64,000 nt of DNA from CATOSP01 sp965237775. GTDB taxonomy: Bacteria; Chloroflexota; Dehalococcoidia; Lucifugimonadales; UBA3495. Below are positions 50,702 to 59,014 of this stretch, piece after piece (positions within the stretch are counted from its first letter, which is position 1; every line of letters begins with the position of its first letter). The stretch covers positions 1,488,001-1,552,000 of the forward strand of contig OZ250155.1 in the NCBI GenBank assembly GCA_965237775.1, in the 5' to 3' direction. Under the pieces are notes generated by a model, which was given only the letters and a program-made list of their open reading frames with translations, ran no database searches and had not been told where the DNA came from. Made by a program: the position numbers and the translations under genes.

Positions 50702-52090
50702 CTACTCGAACATGTTCTGGTAATGACGGAGCCAGTCACTGGTGAACACCTCGTCCGGGTCGTACCGCCGTTTTCGCCGCAAGAACTCCGGGAACTGCGG
50801 GTATGCCCGCTCCACCTGGTCCTTCCTGGCCCATCTGTGGTAGGTCAGGTAGTAGGAGCCCCCTTCGGCCAGCGCGCAGTCGATCAGGGCCCGGAACTGC
50901 GCCTGGCCGCGGGCTACTCCTTCAGGTGAATGCTCGACCAACAGGTTGAAGATAACGCAGGCGTAGTCCTGGGAGGCCCAACGTAGCAGGGTCTCGTTTT
51001 CGGCCTCGATTAGCCGGACGGTACCGTACACGAGGTTAGCGTGAGTGGCCAGCACCTGCCTTCTGGCCGCAGTCATGAAATTCACAAAACTGGTCCTGGG
51101 TATATACAGCTCGGTAATCATGAGCGACGCATAGGTTTTCCAGCCCATCCTGCGATAGAGCAGGTCCCCGGCTTCGGGCAGATATGGGCTGAATTGCTGG
51201 TCATCGGACCAGTACGCCTGCCCGTCGGTCTGAAAGTAGTGGCGGGCGTACTCTTGGTATGCCCGGGCCTTGTCCGTATGGGCCAGCACGTACAGCCTGC
51301 TCCAATCCTCGGCGGAGAGACCCACCCGAGACGCGGAATCCGGGTCGCCTCCCTCTTCTGCTGTATAGGTGGACATGATGCCCTCGGCCATGAAGCCAAC
51401 TGAAGCCTCATCGGTCTTATATTGGAAGTCGCCGTAGGCCGCCCCTCGCCGGGCCTGGTCTTCGAGCGCGGGAATCGCCTCATCCAGGGCAACCTCACGG
51501 ACGCGCCTGACCAGTTTTTGCCGTTTCTGTAGCCTTAGCTTGATCGAGTCAACGAACCCGAACAGGCCATACCCGCCAACGGCCAACCGGAATAGGTCCC
51601 AGCCTTCTTCCCGGCTGCAGAGCTTCCTCGTCCCGTCAGGCCCAGTCAGATAAAAGGCTTCGATGTCCTCCACTATGGGCTTGCGCCCCAGCACGCGGCC
51701 ATGAATATTGGCGGATAGCGCGCCTCCCAGGGTTAGTTCGTCAGCCCCGGTCTGCTTCTGGATGATCGACAGTTCCGATGTCTCTCCCCGCTGTTGTTCG
51801 CGCAGCCACCGGACGAAACCGGGCCAGGTCACCCCGGACTGGACCCAGACTGTCTGGGATTCCCGGTCCAGCGGTCCGATGCCCGAGAGCCGTTCCGAAC
51901 TCAAGGAGACGCCCGCTTCCAGGAATTGCTGCCCTCCCATAGAATGGAGAGCCCCGGCGGGACAAAGGGATATCCCCCGCTGGCGGGCGTCGACTATGGT
52001 GCGCGAGACTTCGACCGGGTCCCGGGGCCGGGCGATGGCCTGCATCTCGGAGGTGTTTAGCCGGGATTGGACGTCGTTTAAGGTAGGCAT
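50702..52090 (-). CDS. FAD-linked oxidase
   Basis: A 462-residue PCMH-type flavoprotein. The N-terminal FAD domain has ARPRDPVEVSRTIVDARQRG, the C-P-A-GALHSMGGQQF loop, and LTLGGALSANIHGRVLG, as in sugar-lactone oxidases of the D-arabinono-1,4-lactone oxidase type. The C-terminal part has LTYHRWARKDQVERAYPQF and ends near RYDPDEVFTSDW. The substrate is probably a polyol, lactone or related alcohol, undetermined. Confidence 0.85.
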   Translation of the reverse strand: MPTLNDVQSRLNTSEMQAIARPRDPVEVSRTIVDARQRGISLCPAGALHSMGGQQFLEAGVSLSSERLSGIGPLDRESQTVWVQSGVTWPGFVRWLREQQRGETSELSIIQKQTGADELTLGGALSANIHGRVLGRKPIVEDIEAFYLTGPDGTRKLCSREEGWDLFRLAVGGYGLFGFVDSIKLRLQKRQKLVRRVREVALDEAIPALEDQARRGAAYGDFQYKTDEASVGFMAEGIMSTYTAEEGGDPDSASRVGLSAEDWSRLYVLAHTDKARAYQEYARHYFQTDGQAYWSDDQQFSPYLPEAGDLLYRRMGWKTYASLMITELYIPRTSFVNFMTAARRQVLATHANLVYGTVRLIEAENETLLRWASQDYACVIFNLLVEHSPEGVARGQAQFRALIDCALAEGGSYYLTYHRWARKDQVERAYPQFPEFLRRKRRYDPDEVFTSDWLRHYQNMFE

Positions 52091-52177
52091 TGTTATGGTC
52101 CAAGAACTCCGATTGGGTGTAGGAGCCCGCCCGCTGTATACTTAAATGTATCACCTACTCCGCGGCGATATTCGTGA

Positions 52178-52206
52178 TTGACTTCCCTTTTTGGATTCTC
52201 TATAAT
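52178..52206 (+). promoter_or_regulatory. Strong promoter for the tRNA-tuf operon
   Basis: TTGACT (52178-52183) and TATAAT (52201-52206) with an exact 17-base spacer. It lies about 85 bases before the first tRNA and probably drives the tRNA, tuf, secE, nusG and ribosomal genes. Confidence 0.75.
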
Positions 52207-52290
52207 TTTAGCTTGCGCGGACTATCACGTAGATATGGCCTCGGCAAGTGGGGCCATGTCAATGTACGTCCGCCAGCCAGGGTTATTGAT

Positions 52291-52362
52291 GCCCCGGTGG
52301 CGCAATGGTAGCGCAGTCGACTTGTAATCGACAGGTTAGGGGTTCGAATCCCCTCTGGGGCT
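52291..52362 (+). tRNA. tRNA-Thr (TGT)
   Basis: Acceptor arms GCCCCGG (52291-52297) and CTGGGGC (52355-52361) pair. The anticodon loop CTTGTAA gives TGT, reading ACA. The T loop GGTTCGAATCC is canonical. 72 bases; CCA not encoded. Confidence 0.95.
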
Positions 52363-52432
52363 CTCCAGAGGGTAGAGACGGTCCCGGCCGAAGAGGGGCG
52401 CCACACCTGGACCAGACAATCTAGTGTAACCT

Positions 52433-52517
52433 GGAGGGGTGGGTGAGTGGTTAAAGCCACCAGACTGTAAATCTGGCGTCCGGAAGGGCTTCGGAGGTTC
52501 GAATCCTCCCCCCTCCA
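52433..52517 (+). tRNA. tRNA-Tyr (GTA)
   Basis: A type II tRNA of 85 bases with a long variable arm. Acceptor GGAGGGG pairs with CCCCTCC, the anticodon loop CTGTAAA gives GTA, and the T arm GGAGGTTCGAATCCTCC is canonical. Confidence 0.95.
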
Positions 52518-52560
52518 CTCAACAGAGTAGGACCAAACACAGGGGCCCGACCGTCATTTA

Positions 52561-52632
52561 GCCCAGATAGCTCAGCGGTAGAGCACGTTCTTGGTAAGAA
52601 CGGGGTCGGCGGTTCAATCCCGCCTCTGGGCT
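52561..52632 (+). tRNA. tRNA-Thr (GGT)
   Basis: 72 bases. Acceptor GCCCAGA pairs with TCTGGGC, anticodon stem CGTTC/GAACG with loop TTGGTAA gives GGT, reading ACC. T arm GGCGGTTCAATCCCGCC. It directly precedes tuf, as in the Thr-Tyr-Gly-Thr-tuf order of many bacteria, but no Gly tRNA is here. Confidence 0.95.
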
Positions 52633-52692
52633 CCAGAACATACGAGTCCCGGTACTCAAGCTTCCAGTACACACAAAGGAGAAGAGACCCAA

Positions 52693-53877
52693 ATGGCCAA
52701 GCAGCGATTCGACCGGTCCAAGCCCCACGTAAACGTGGGAACCATCGGCCACGTGGACCACGGCAAGACTACCCTGACCGCCGCCATTACCAACGTACTG
52801 GCCAAGAGGGGCTTGGCCGACATGCGTTCTCTTGAGAGCATCGACAACGCTCCCGAAGAGAAGAGCCGCGGTCTGACCATCGCCATCGCGCACGTGGAGT
52901 ACGAGACGGAGAACCGTCACTATGCCCACGTGGACTGCCCGGGTCACGCCGACTACATCAAGAACATGATCACAGGCGCCGCCCAGATGGACGGGGCTAT
53001 CCTCGTCGTGAGCGCTCCCGACGGACCCATGCCCCAGACCAGGGAACATATCCTCCTGGCCCGCCAGGTGGAAGTGCCCCGTATCATCGTCGCGTTGAAC
53101 AAAGTCGACATGATGGACGACGAGGAACTCTTGGAGCTGGTGGAGTTGGAGGTCCGTGACCTTCTCAACGCCTACGGCTTCCCCGGAGACGATACACCCA
53201 TCGTCCGTGTCAGCGGGCTTAAGGCGTTGGAAGGCGAAGAGGAATACGAAGACAGCGTGATGGCCCTGATGGCAGCGCTGGACGACTATATTCCGGTGCC
53301 GACCAGGATCACCGACCGCCCCTTCCTGATGCCCATCGAGGACGTGTTCGGCATCAAGGGCCGCGGCACCGTCGTAACCGGCAGGGTGGAGCGCGGCTCG
53401 CTAAAGCAAGGGGAGCCCGTCGAGATTATCCGGTTTGGCGATGTCCGGGAAACGGTGGCCACCGGCTTGGAGATGTTCCATAAGATGCTCGACACCACTG
53501 AGGCTGGCGACGCTGTGGGCGTCCTGCTCCGCGGCGTGGACCGCGACGAAGTGGAGCGGGGTCAGGTGCTGGTGAAGCCCGGGTCCATGCGCCCCTACAC
53601 CCGCGCCGAGGCCGAAGTCTACGTGCTTAGCCGTGAAGAGGGTGGACGTCACACTCCCTTCTTCAGCGGATACAAGCCCCAGTTTTACATCCGGACCAGC
53701 GACATCACCGGCGAGGTGGTGCTGCCCGACGGCGTGGAGATGGTAATGCCTGGTGACAACATCACCTTGATCATCTCGCTGATCACTCCGGTACCCATCG
53801 AAGAGCAGATGCGCTTCGCCATCCGCGAGGGTGGCCGCACAGTCGGCTCCGGCGTAATCACCAAGGTATTGGATTAA
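52693..53877 (+). CDS. tuf: Elongation factor Tu
   Basis: A 394-residue EF-Tu delivering aminoacyl-tRNA to the ribosome. GTPase motifs are GHVDHGKT near 18, RGLTI in the switch I region, DCPGH near 80, and NKVD near 135. Domains 2 and 3 follow (RGTVVTGRVERG; RTSDITGEV). ATG 52693 follows AAGGAG by about 9 bases. Switch I has Leu where Ile (RGITI) is usual. It heads a run with rpmG, secE and nusG. Confidence 0.97.
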   Translation: MAKQRFDRSKPHVNVGTIGHVDHGKTTLTAAITNVLAKRGLADMRSLESIDNAPEEKSRGLTIAIAHVEYETENRHYAHVDCPGHADYIKNMITGAAQMDGAILVVSAPDGPMPQTREHILLARQVEVPRIIVALNKVDMMDDEELLELVELEVRDLLNAYGFPGDDTPIVRVSGLKALEGEEEYEDSVMALMAALDDYIPVPTRITDRPFLMPIEDVFGIKGRGTVVTGRVERGSLKQGEPVEIIRFGDVRETVATGLEMFHKMLDTTEAGDAVGVLLRGVDRDEVERGQVLVKPGSMRPYTRAEAEVYVLSREEGGRHTPFFSGYKPQFYIRTSDITGEVVLPDGVEMVMPGDNITLIISLITPVPIEEQMRFAIREGGRTVGSGVITKVLD

Positions 53878-53880
53878 GAG

Positions 53881-54051
53881 ATGGCTAGAAAGACTGCGGA
53901 TATTCGCCAGATAATTACCTTGCAGTGCGGCGATTGCAGGGAGCGCAATTACACGAGCGTCAAGAACCGCCGCAACGACCCTCAGCGGATGGAACTGCGC
54001 AAGTATTGCCCCCGCTGCCGTGTCCATAAGGCACACCGCGAAGTGAGGTAG
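53881..54051 (+). CDS. rpmG: 50S ribosomal protein L33
   Basis: A 56-residue protein starting MARKTADIRQIITLQCGDC. Cysteines in CGDC and CPRC form the zinc-binding version of L33, and the conserved RNYTSVKNRRN and LRKYCPRCR segments are present. The ATG is 3 bases after the tuf stop, and secE starts 4 bases after its stop. Too short to be obvious by length alone, but clear by sequence and by position between tuf and secE. Confidence 0.95.
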   Translation: MARKTADIRQIITLQCGDCRERNYTSVKNRRNDPQRMELRKYCPRCRVHKAHREVR

Positions 54052-54055
54052 CTCC

Positions 54056-54292
54056 ATGGCAAGGGTTTCCACGCGGGGTTCCCGTCCGGCGGCCCCCAGG
54101 CTCGTCGGCAGGGTTAGCCCCATCGCGTTCCTGCAGGAGACGGTGTCAGAGCTTAGCAAGGCGGTCTGGCCCAGCCGAGAGGAAACGGCCCGGTTGACCA
54201 TGGTGGTCATTGCTCTGTCTATTGTCGCCGCCTTCTTCCTGGGTGGACTGGACCAGTTCTTTAGCCAGACATTCAGTCGCTTCGTACTCTGA
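54056..54292 (+). CDS. secE: Preprotein translocase subunit SecE
   Basis: A 78-residue single-span SecE. The conserved amphipathic stretch FLQETVSELSKAVWPSREE precedes the membrane helix LTMVVIALSIVAAFFLGGLDQFF. It stabilises SecY in the translocon. Standard position before nusG. Confidence 0.95.
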   Translation: MARVSTRGSRPAAPRLVGRVSPIAFLQETVSELSKAVWPSREETARLTMVVIALSIVAAFFLGGLDQFFSQTFSRFVL

Positions 54293-54361
54293 CGTTCCGG
54301 CCGCCGTTGGCTTGATTTCAACCCCGGAAGAAGGTTACGCCGCCGTTTGGGCAGGATAACT

Positions 54362-54937
54362 ATGACTATTGATGGACAGCTACAGACTGAGGAAGAGTCC
54401 CCCCGGTGGTATATCGTGCATACCTACTCGGGGCAGGAAGACCTGGTTAAGCGTAACCTAGACTTGCGTATCCAAAGCCTGGACATGCAAGACCGGATTT
54501 TCGAAGTCCTCGTTCCCACCGAAGACGAGGTAATTTTCAAGGACGGCAAGCGCCGGTCGGAGAAGCGTAAGCTCTTCCCCGGTTACATCCTGGTCCAGAT
54601 GACGATGGACGATGAAAGCTGGTACGCCGTCCGCAATACACCGGGAGTTACAGGGTTCGTCTCCAGCGAAGACGAGTCCGACAAACGGCCCAAGCCGGTG
54701 CCCTTGGAAGATAAACAAATAGATGACATTCTCCGCCAGGTGGAGGCCGGACCCACCCGTATCAAGATCGGGCTGGCCCAGGGCGAGACGGTCCGGATTA
54801 CCGAAGGGCCGTTCGTCGACTTCATCGGCGCGGTTAACGACGTCGACGAAGCCAAAGGCAAGGTCCGCGTGTTGGTCTCCTTCTTCGGAAGGGAGACCCC
54901 CGTAGAATTGGACTTCTTGCAAGTGGAAAGGATCTAG
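54362..54937 (+). CDS. nusG: Transcription termination/antitermination protein NusG
   Basis: A 191-residue NusG. The NGN domain begins PRWYIVHTYSGQEDLVKRNL and includes FPGYILVQMTMDDESWYAVRNTPGVTGFV; the KOW domain holds GETVRITEGPFVDFIGAVNDVD. It links RNA polymerase with Rho or ribosomes. ATG 54362 follows AGGA; TTG 54347 is an alternative. Confidence 0.95.
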   Translation: MTIDGQLQTEEESPRWYIVHTYSGQEDLVKRNLDLRIQSLDMQDRIFEVLVPTEDEVIFKDGKRRSEKRKLFPGYILVQMTMDDESWYAVRNTPGVTGFVSSEDESDKRPKPVPLEDKQIDDILRQVEAGPTRIKIGLAQGETVRITEGPFVDFIGAVNDVDEAKGKVRVLVSFFGRETPVELDFLQVERI

Positions 54938-54946
54938 GGGCTTTCA

Positions 54947-55375
54947 GTGGCAAAAAAGCTAAGGGCAATCATCAAGTTACAATTGGACGCGGGTAAGGCG
55001 ACGCCCGCTCCGCCCGTCGGCCCCGCATTGGGCGCCCACGGTGTCAACATCATGGGGTTCGTCAAAGAATACAATGCCCGCACGGCCGACCAGGCTGGCA
55101 CAATTATCCCGGTGCATATCTCCGTGTTCGAGGATAGGTCGTTCACCTTCGTTACCCGCACTCCTCCCGCGTCGGAATTGCTCCGAAAGGCGGCGGGGGT
55201 GGACAAGGGAGCGTCGGAGCCCGGACAGGCCAGAGTAGGCACCGTGGACCGGGATTCCCTGCGTGACATAGCGCAGTTGAAGCTGGCCGACCTGAATGCT
55301 TCTTCGGTGGACGAGGCGATGAATATCATCGAAGGCACGGCTCGAAGCATGGGCATAGAAGTGGTTGGAGATTAA
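54947..55375 (+). CDS. rplK: 50S ribosomal protein L11
   Basis: A 142-residue L11 with KLQLDAGKATPAPPVGPALGAHGVNIMGFVKEYN (N-terminal domain) and GVDKGASEPGQARVGTV with the RNA-binding helix tail IAQLKLADLNA. GTG start, 9 bases after nusG. Binds the GTPase-centre rRNA. Confidence 0.97.
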   Translation: MAKKLRAIIKLQLDAGKATPAPPVGPALGAHGVNIMGFVKEYNARTADQAGTIIPVHISVFEDRSFTFVTRTPPASELLRKAAGVDKGASEPGQARVGTVDRDSLRDIAQLKLADLNASSVDEAMNIIEGTARSMGIEVVGD

Positions 55376-55377
55376 TC

Positions 55378-56094
55378 GTGGTTAAGCACAGCAGGCGCTA
55401 CGCCGCAGTCGCCGAGAGGGTGGACCCCGAAGCGACCTACCAGCCGGAAGAAGCCTTGGACCTGGTCAAGGAACTGTCCACCGCCAAGTTCGATGAAACG
55501 GTGGAGCTTCACCTTCGTACCGGCGCGGACCCGCGCCACGCGGACCAGATGGTCCGGGGTGTGGCCGCCCTTCCCCACGGGCTAGGCAAGACCGTCCGTG
55601 TATTGGTGTTTGCCGATACCGAGGCCGCCGAAATCGCCCGGGAAGCCGGCGCCGACTTCGCCGGTGAGGATGATCTTATCGCCCAGGTAGAAGGCGGTTG
55701 GGCTGAGTTCGACGTTGGCCTGGCGGTGCCCCAGGTGATGCCCAAAATCGGTCGCCTGGGCCGGGTGTTGGGACGGCGGGGGCTTATGCCGAACCCGCGC
55801 TCCGGGACCATGGTGCAGCCCCAGGACCTTCCCCGCGCGATCCGCGAAGCAAAGGCGGGCAGGTTGGAGTACAGGACCGACCGCACGGCGATCATTCACT
55901 GCCCCATCGGCAAAGTTAGCTTTGAGACGCCTCAACTCATGGACAACCTGGCGTCCTTGATGGACTCAATTAACAGGGACAGACCTGCCGCGGTGAAAGG
56001 CGCTTTCCTTCGTTCAGCGTACATGACATCGTCCATGGGCCCCAGCGTATCCGTGGATCTGGCCGCGTTGCAAACTCTTGCCGCACCGGAATAA
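55378..56094 (+). CDS. rplA: 50S ribosomal protein L1
   Basis: A 238-residue L1. It carries KFDETVELHLRTGADPRHADQMVRG, PKIGRLGRVLGRRGLMPNPRSGTM (the signature), and RTDRTAIIHCPIGKVSF. GTG start, 2 bases after rplK. L1 binds the mobile stalk of 23S rRNA and often represses its own operon. Confidence 0.97.
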   Translation: MVKHSRRYAAVAERVDPEATYQPEEALDLVKELSTAKFDETVELHLRTGADPRHADQMVRGVAALPHGLGKTVRVLVFADTEAAEIAREAGADFAGEDDLIAQVEGGWAEFDVGLAVPQVMPKIGRLGRVLGRRGLMPNPRSGTMVQPQDLPRAIREAKAGRLEYRTDRTAIIHCPIGKVSFETPQLMDNLASLMDSINRDRPAAVKGAFLRSAYMTSSMGPSVSVDLAALQTLAAPE

Positions 56095-56109
56095 AATCTG
56101 ATCGTTATC

Positions 56110-56118
56110 TGATATACT
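56110..56118 (+). promoter_or_regulatory. Possible internal extended -10 promoter before rplJ
   Basis: TGATATACT at 56110-56118 fits an extended -10 (TGnTATAAT, 1 mismatch). It would start RNA just before the L10 leader. Confidence 0.4.
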
Positions 56119-56133
56119 GAATCACAACATCAC

Positions 56134-56259
56134 GCCGAAGACAGCGGGTACCCGGTAATTTGGGACTAAAGGTTGAGCACCGCCCGCTCAGGCGCGACCG
56201 TAGCTGAGAGAGTTCTCGGGACGTTCTCGCGCCTTGTATTGGGTGCGAGATTTATTTTT
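56134..56259 (+). promoter_or_regulatory. L10 leader with transcription attenuator
   Basis: CCGAAGACAGCGGG near 56135 and the downstream CCCGCT (56183-56188, pairing with AGCGGG 56143-56148) match the L10 leader that binds the L10-L12 complex. TCTCGCGCC (56225-56233) pairs with GGTGCGAGA (56242-56250), followed by TTTATTTTT, an intrinsic terminator before rplJ. GGCGCGA (56191-56197) is complementary to TCGCGCC (56227-56233) and can act as an antiterminator. Full switch is inferred. Confidence 0.75.
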
Positions 56260-56269
56260 GGGGGATACA

Positions 56270-56809
56270 TTGCCCACACAAGCCAAAGTGGACCGGGTCA
56301 ACGAGCTCAAGGAGAAACTGGAACGCTGCTCCATCCTGGTGTCCACAGATTACACTGGTCTTCCGGTGAACGAGATCACTGAACTCCGCCGCCAAATGCG
56401 GAACGCTTCCATCGAGTTTACCGTGGTCAAGAACAACCTGATGAAGCTTGCTTGCGACGCGGCTGAGCGCCCCTTCGCAAAGGACATCGTGGAAGGGCCG
56501 ACCGCAGTGGCGTTTGGTTACGACCAGCCGGAAGTGGTGGCAAAGGCCCTGGCCGACTACATCCGGACCAGCCGCTCCGCGCTGGCTATTCGGGGGGCAT
56601 TACTGGGACAAGACCAGACCCTGGCGGCCGAAGAGGTCGCCAGATTGGCCACTCTCCCTTCCCACTCCCAGCTTGTGTCGCTGCTCCTTGGGCAAATGCA
56701 AGCCCCGCTGCAGCGTTTGCTGGGTGTAATGAACGGCCCGTTGCAGAACTTGGGAGGCCTACTCATGGCCCGCATGGAGCAACTCGAGGCCGAACAGTCC
56801 GCATCTTAA
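56270..56809 (+). CDS. rplJ: 50S ribosomal protein L10
   Basis: A 179-residue L10, base of the L7/L12 stalk. KVDRVNELKEKLERCSILVSTDYTGL at the N terminus, EFTVVKNNLMKLA, and a C-terminal helix that binds L12. TTG 56270 sits after the attenuator T-run, with GGGGGA 5-6 bases upstream; the frame upstream of it is inside the leader hairpin and is not coding. Confidence 0.95.
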   Translation: MPTQAKVDRVNELKEKLERCSILVSTDYTGLPVNEITELRRQMRNASIEFTVVKNNLMKLACDAAERPFAKDIVEGPTAVAFGYDQPEVVAKALADYIRTSRSALAIRGALLGQDQTLAAEEVARLATLPSHSQLVSLLLGQMQAPLQRLLGVMNGPLQNLGGLLMARMEQLEAEQSAS

Positions 56810-56841
56810 CCAGAACACACCGCGCTAGAGGAGGAGGACTA

Positions 56842-57228
56842 ATGACCAAAGACGAAGTATTGACCGCGATCAAGCAGATGAACGTCCTGGAATTGGCCGA
56901 TATGGTCAAGGCCCTGGAAGATGAGTTTGGCATCACCGCCGCGGCTCCTGTGGCTGTAGCCGTGGGTCCCGGAGCCGGGGGAGTCCTTGCCGCGGAAGCC
57001 GACGCCGAGGAAGAACAGACCGAGTTCGTGGTCAGCATCAAGGAGATCGGCCCCAACAAGGTCAACGTCATTAAGGCGGTCCGTGAAGTTACCTCCCTGG
57101 GTCTGCGCGAGGCCAAGGAGCTGGTGGAATCCGCTCCCGCCGCAGTCAAGGAAGGCATCGTCAAGGACGAAGCCGACACCATCAAGGGAAAGTTGGAAGG
57201 CGCCGGCGCGGTAGTAGAAATCGCTTAA
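56842..57228 (+). CDS. rplL: 50S ribosomal protein L7/L12
   Basis: A 128-residue L7/L12. N-terminal dimer helix (NVLELADMVKALEDEFGI), Ala/Gly-rich hinge (AAAPVAVAVGPGAGG), and C-terminal EQTEFVVSIKEIGPNKVNVIKAVREVTSLGLREAKELVE. GAGGAGG lies just before the ATG. rpoB, which often follows, is absent here. Confidence 0.97.
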   Translation: MTKDEVLTAIKQMNVLELADMVKALEDEFGITAAAPVAVAVGPGAGGVLAAEADAEEEQTEFVVSIKEIGPNKVNVIKAVREVTSLGLREAKELVESAPAAVKEGIVKDEADTIKGKLEGAGAVVEIA

Positions 57229-57263
57229 GTCCCACGGCTTCCCAGCGTCTTGGAGGAGATTCC

Positions 57264-57503
57264 TTGAGCCGCCGTAAAGACGCGGAACGTTTCGAACGGT
57301 TACGTACCCAGAACCCGGACTACGTCGGGTTTCGGGGAGCCAACACGGCTCCGGCTAGGCCAACGCCTGTCATGGAGTCTATTACCTGCTCGGTCTGCAA
57401 CCGAAAACGGAACGTGGATATCAACACTCTTCCGGCCGACAGGAATGAGTTCGTGTGCTTGAGATGCCAGGAGGACCCGACGACGGTTTCTCCTGGTATC
57501 TAG
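57264..57503 (+). CDS. Small zinc-ribbon protein
   Basis: A 79-residue protein with an arginine-rich N terminus and two cysteine pairs, CSVC near 42 and CLRC near 65, forming a likely zinc ribbon. I do not recognise the family. TTG start with GGAGGAG 6 bases upstream, 35 bases after rplL, so probably part of that transcript. The role may be ribosome- or RNA-linked, by context only. Confidence 0.65.
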   Translation: MSRRKDAERFERLRTQNPDYVGFRGANTAPARPTPVMESITCSVCNRKRNVDINTLPADRNEFVCLRCQEDPTTVSPGI

Positions 57504-57735
57504 GGCGCGGCAGTCCTGCGGCTGAACCAACACAAACTAAGGGTCCGGCCCGTTTCAGGGGTTCATGTCCCAGAGGCGGTTCGGGCTCTTTCGCGTGATA
57601 GAAGGGTGCCGGGTTTGTCTCCACAGACTTTGGTGCGATCTCACAATACCCGCCCCTCTCCCGCTCATTGATGCCGCCAGTCGTGTAAAATGGGCGAAAC
57701 CTTTTCCAAAACCTGTGACCCTGGGGAGAATGTGC

Positions 57736-58539
57736 ATGGACCTGGAGCTGGAAGGAAAGACCGCAATCGTTACCGGCGCGAGTCGCGGAATCGGTAAGGC
57801 CATCGCCAGGGAGCTGGCCCTATGCGGATGTGACGTGGCTATCTGCGCCCGAAACCTGGAAGACCTGGAACTGACCGCGAAGGAGCTGTCTGAGGAGACG
57901 GGGCGAAGGGTGGTGGGCATCACCGCTGACACCACCAGCACTCCCGAGGTTGAGGCCATGGTGGCCCAGACAGCCCAGGAATTCGGCCACATCGACATCC
58001 TGGTCAACAACGCCGCCGCCCCTGGCGGAATAGCCCGGGGCCCTCTGGAGACCATTTCCGACAACGACGTGCTGAATGACCTTAATACCAAGGTCGTCGG
58101 ATACCTTCGCTGCGCCCGCGCAGTTGCGCCCCACATGACGGAGAACGGCTGGGGCCGCATAGTCAATATCGGCGGCCTTTCGGCGCGCAACTCCTCGGGC
58201 TCCAACGTTAGCGCGGGGGTACGCAATTCCGGACTGGTAAACCTGACCAAGTACCTTGCCCAGGAGCTTGGCGTTTCAGGTATCACCGTCAATCTGATAC
58301 ACCCCGGCGCGACCAGAACCGAGCGCAGCGGTCCCGCTTACGAGGAGCAGGCCCGCCGCGAAGGCATTACGGTCGAAGAAGTCGAAGCCAGGGTGGCGGC
58401 AAATAACTCCACCAAGCGCATTGTCGACGCCAGCGAATTGGCCTACGTTGTAGCCTTCTTCGCGTCACCCAGGTCCATCGCGATAAGTGGTGAGGCCATC
58501 GCCGCCGGTGGCGGAGCTGGTACGGCAGTCCACCACTAG
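57736..58539 (+). CDS. SDR-family protein without the catalytic Tyr-x3-Lys
   Basis: A 267-residue SDR fold protein: TGASRGIGKA near 15, NNAA near 94, IGGLSARN near 138. At the active-site helix, where most SDRs have Y-x3-K before the helix GLVNLTK, it reads SAGVRNSGLVNLTK, so both Tyr and Lys are replaced. A known SDR subgroup shares the G-x-RN form. ATG 57736 has GGGGAG 7 bases upstream; another ATG lies 6 bases earlier. Substrate unknown. Confidence 0.8.
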   Translation: MDLELEGKTAIVTGASRGIGKAIARELALCGCDVAICARNLEDLELTAKELSEETGRRVVGITADTTSTPEVEAMVAQTAQEFGHIDILVNNAAAPGGIARGPLETISDNDVLNDLNTKVVGYLRCARAVAPHMTENGWGRIVNIGGLSARNSSGSNVSAGVRNSGLVNLTKYLAQELGVSGITVNLIHPGATRTERSGPAYEEQARREGITVEEVEARVAANNSTKRIVDASELAYVVAFFASPRSIAISGEAIAAGGGAGTAVHH

Positions 58540-58581
58540 CCGGACCCTTCCCGGGCTGCTACACACTTGCAGGAGGACACT

Positions 58582-58896
58582 ATGATTAGAGTAACCTTCG
58601 CCTACGCAAATGATGAAGGCTCGAACTTCGATTGGGACTACTTCGTCGGGAGCCACCGGGAGATCGTTCATCGGGAGTTGGACTCCCGGGGAATGGTTGG
58701 CTTCGAGCAAGACAAAGGCATCTCCGCCACCGACCCCAACGCCCCTCCCCCTTGGGTCGCAATTGCCCACATGACCTTCAACACCGTCGAAGAGGTCCAT
58801 CAGGCCTTCGTCGAAGCCGGCGGACCGGTGTTGGGGGACCGGAGAAACTATACCGACATAAGGCCCACTATCCAGATCAGCGAAGTGTCCTCCTAG
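58582..58896 (+). CDS. EthD-like dimeric alpha-beta barrel protein
   Basis: A 104-residue protein with the EthD pattern: an N-terminal strand ending FAYANDEG, then DYFVGSHREIVHRELD (the H in SH/HH motif), VGFEQDKGI, and a late AHMTFNTVEEVHQAFVEAG. EthD proteins degrade ethers or serve as small oxygenases; the role here is unknown. AGGAGG lies 6 bases before the ATG. It probably shares a transcript with the SDR gene 42 bases upstream. Confidence 0.8.
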   Translation: MIRVTFAYANDEGSNFDWDYFVGSHREIVHRELDSRGMVGFEQDKGISATDPNAPPPWVAIAHMTFNTVEEVHQAFVEAGGPVLGDRRNYTDIRPTIQISEVSS

Positions 58897-59014
58897 CGGT
58901 CAGCCGCGCCTCCCCTTTCCGTCCGGCCCCCACCGGCAGGGCCAACTTTCGGTTGGTTCCCGGTGCGGTCACCTACTGTTCCAGTGACTCTGGTTGAGAT
59001 GACCAATTCTCACT

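Noticed and set aside
52200..52518. Minus-strand open frames over the tRNA cluster
   Set aside because: They overlap three well-formed tRNAs.
58928..58965. Hairpin CACCGG...GGCCAAC/GTTGGTT...CCGGTG after the EthD gene
   Set aside because: Good stem but no T-run follows, so it was not called a terminator.
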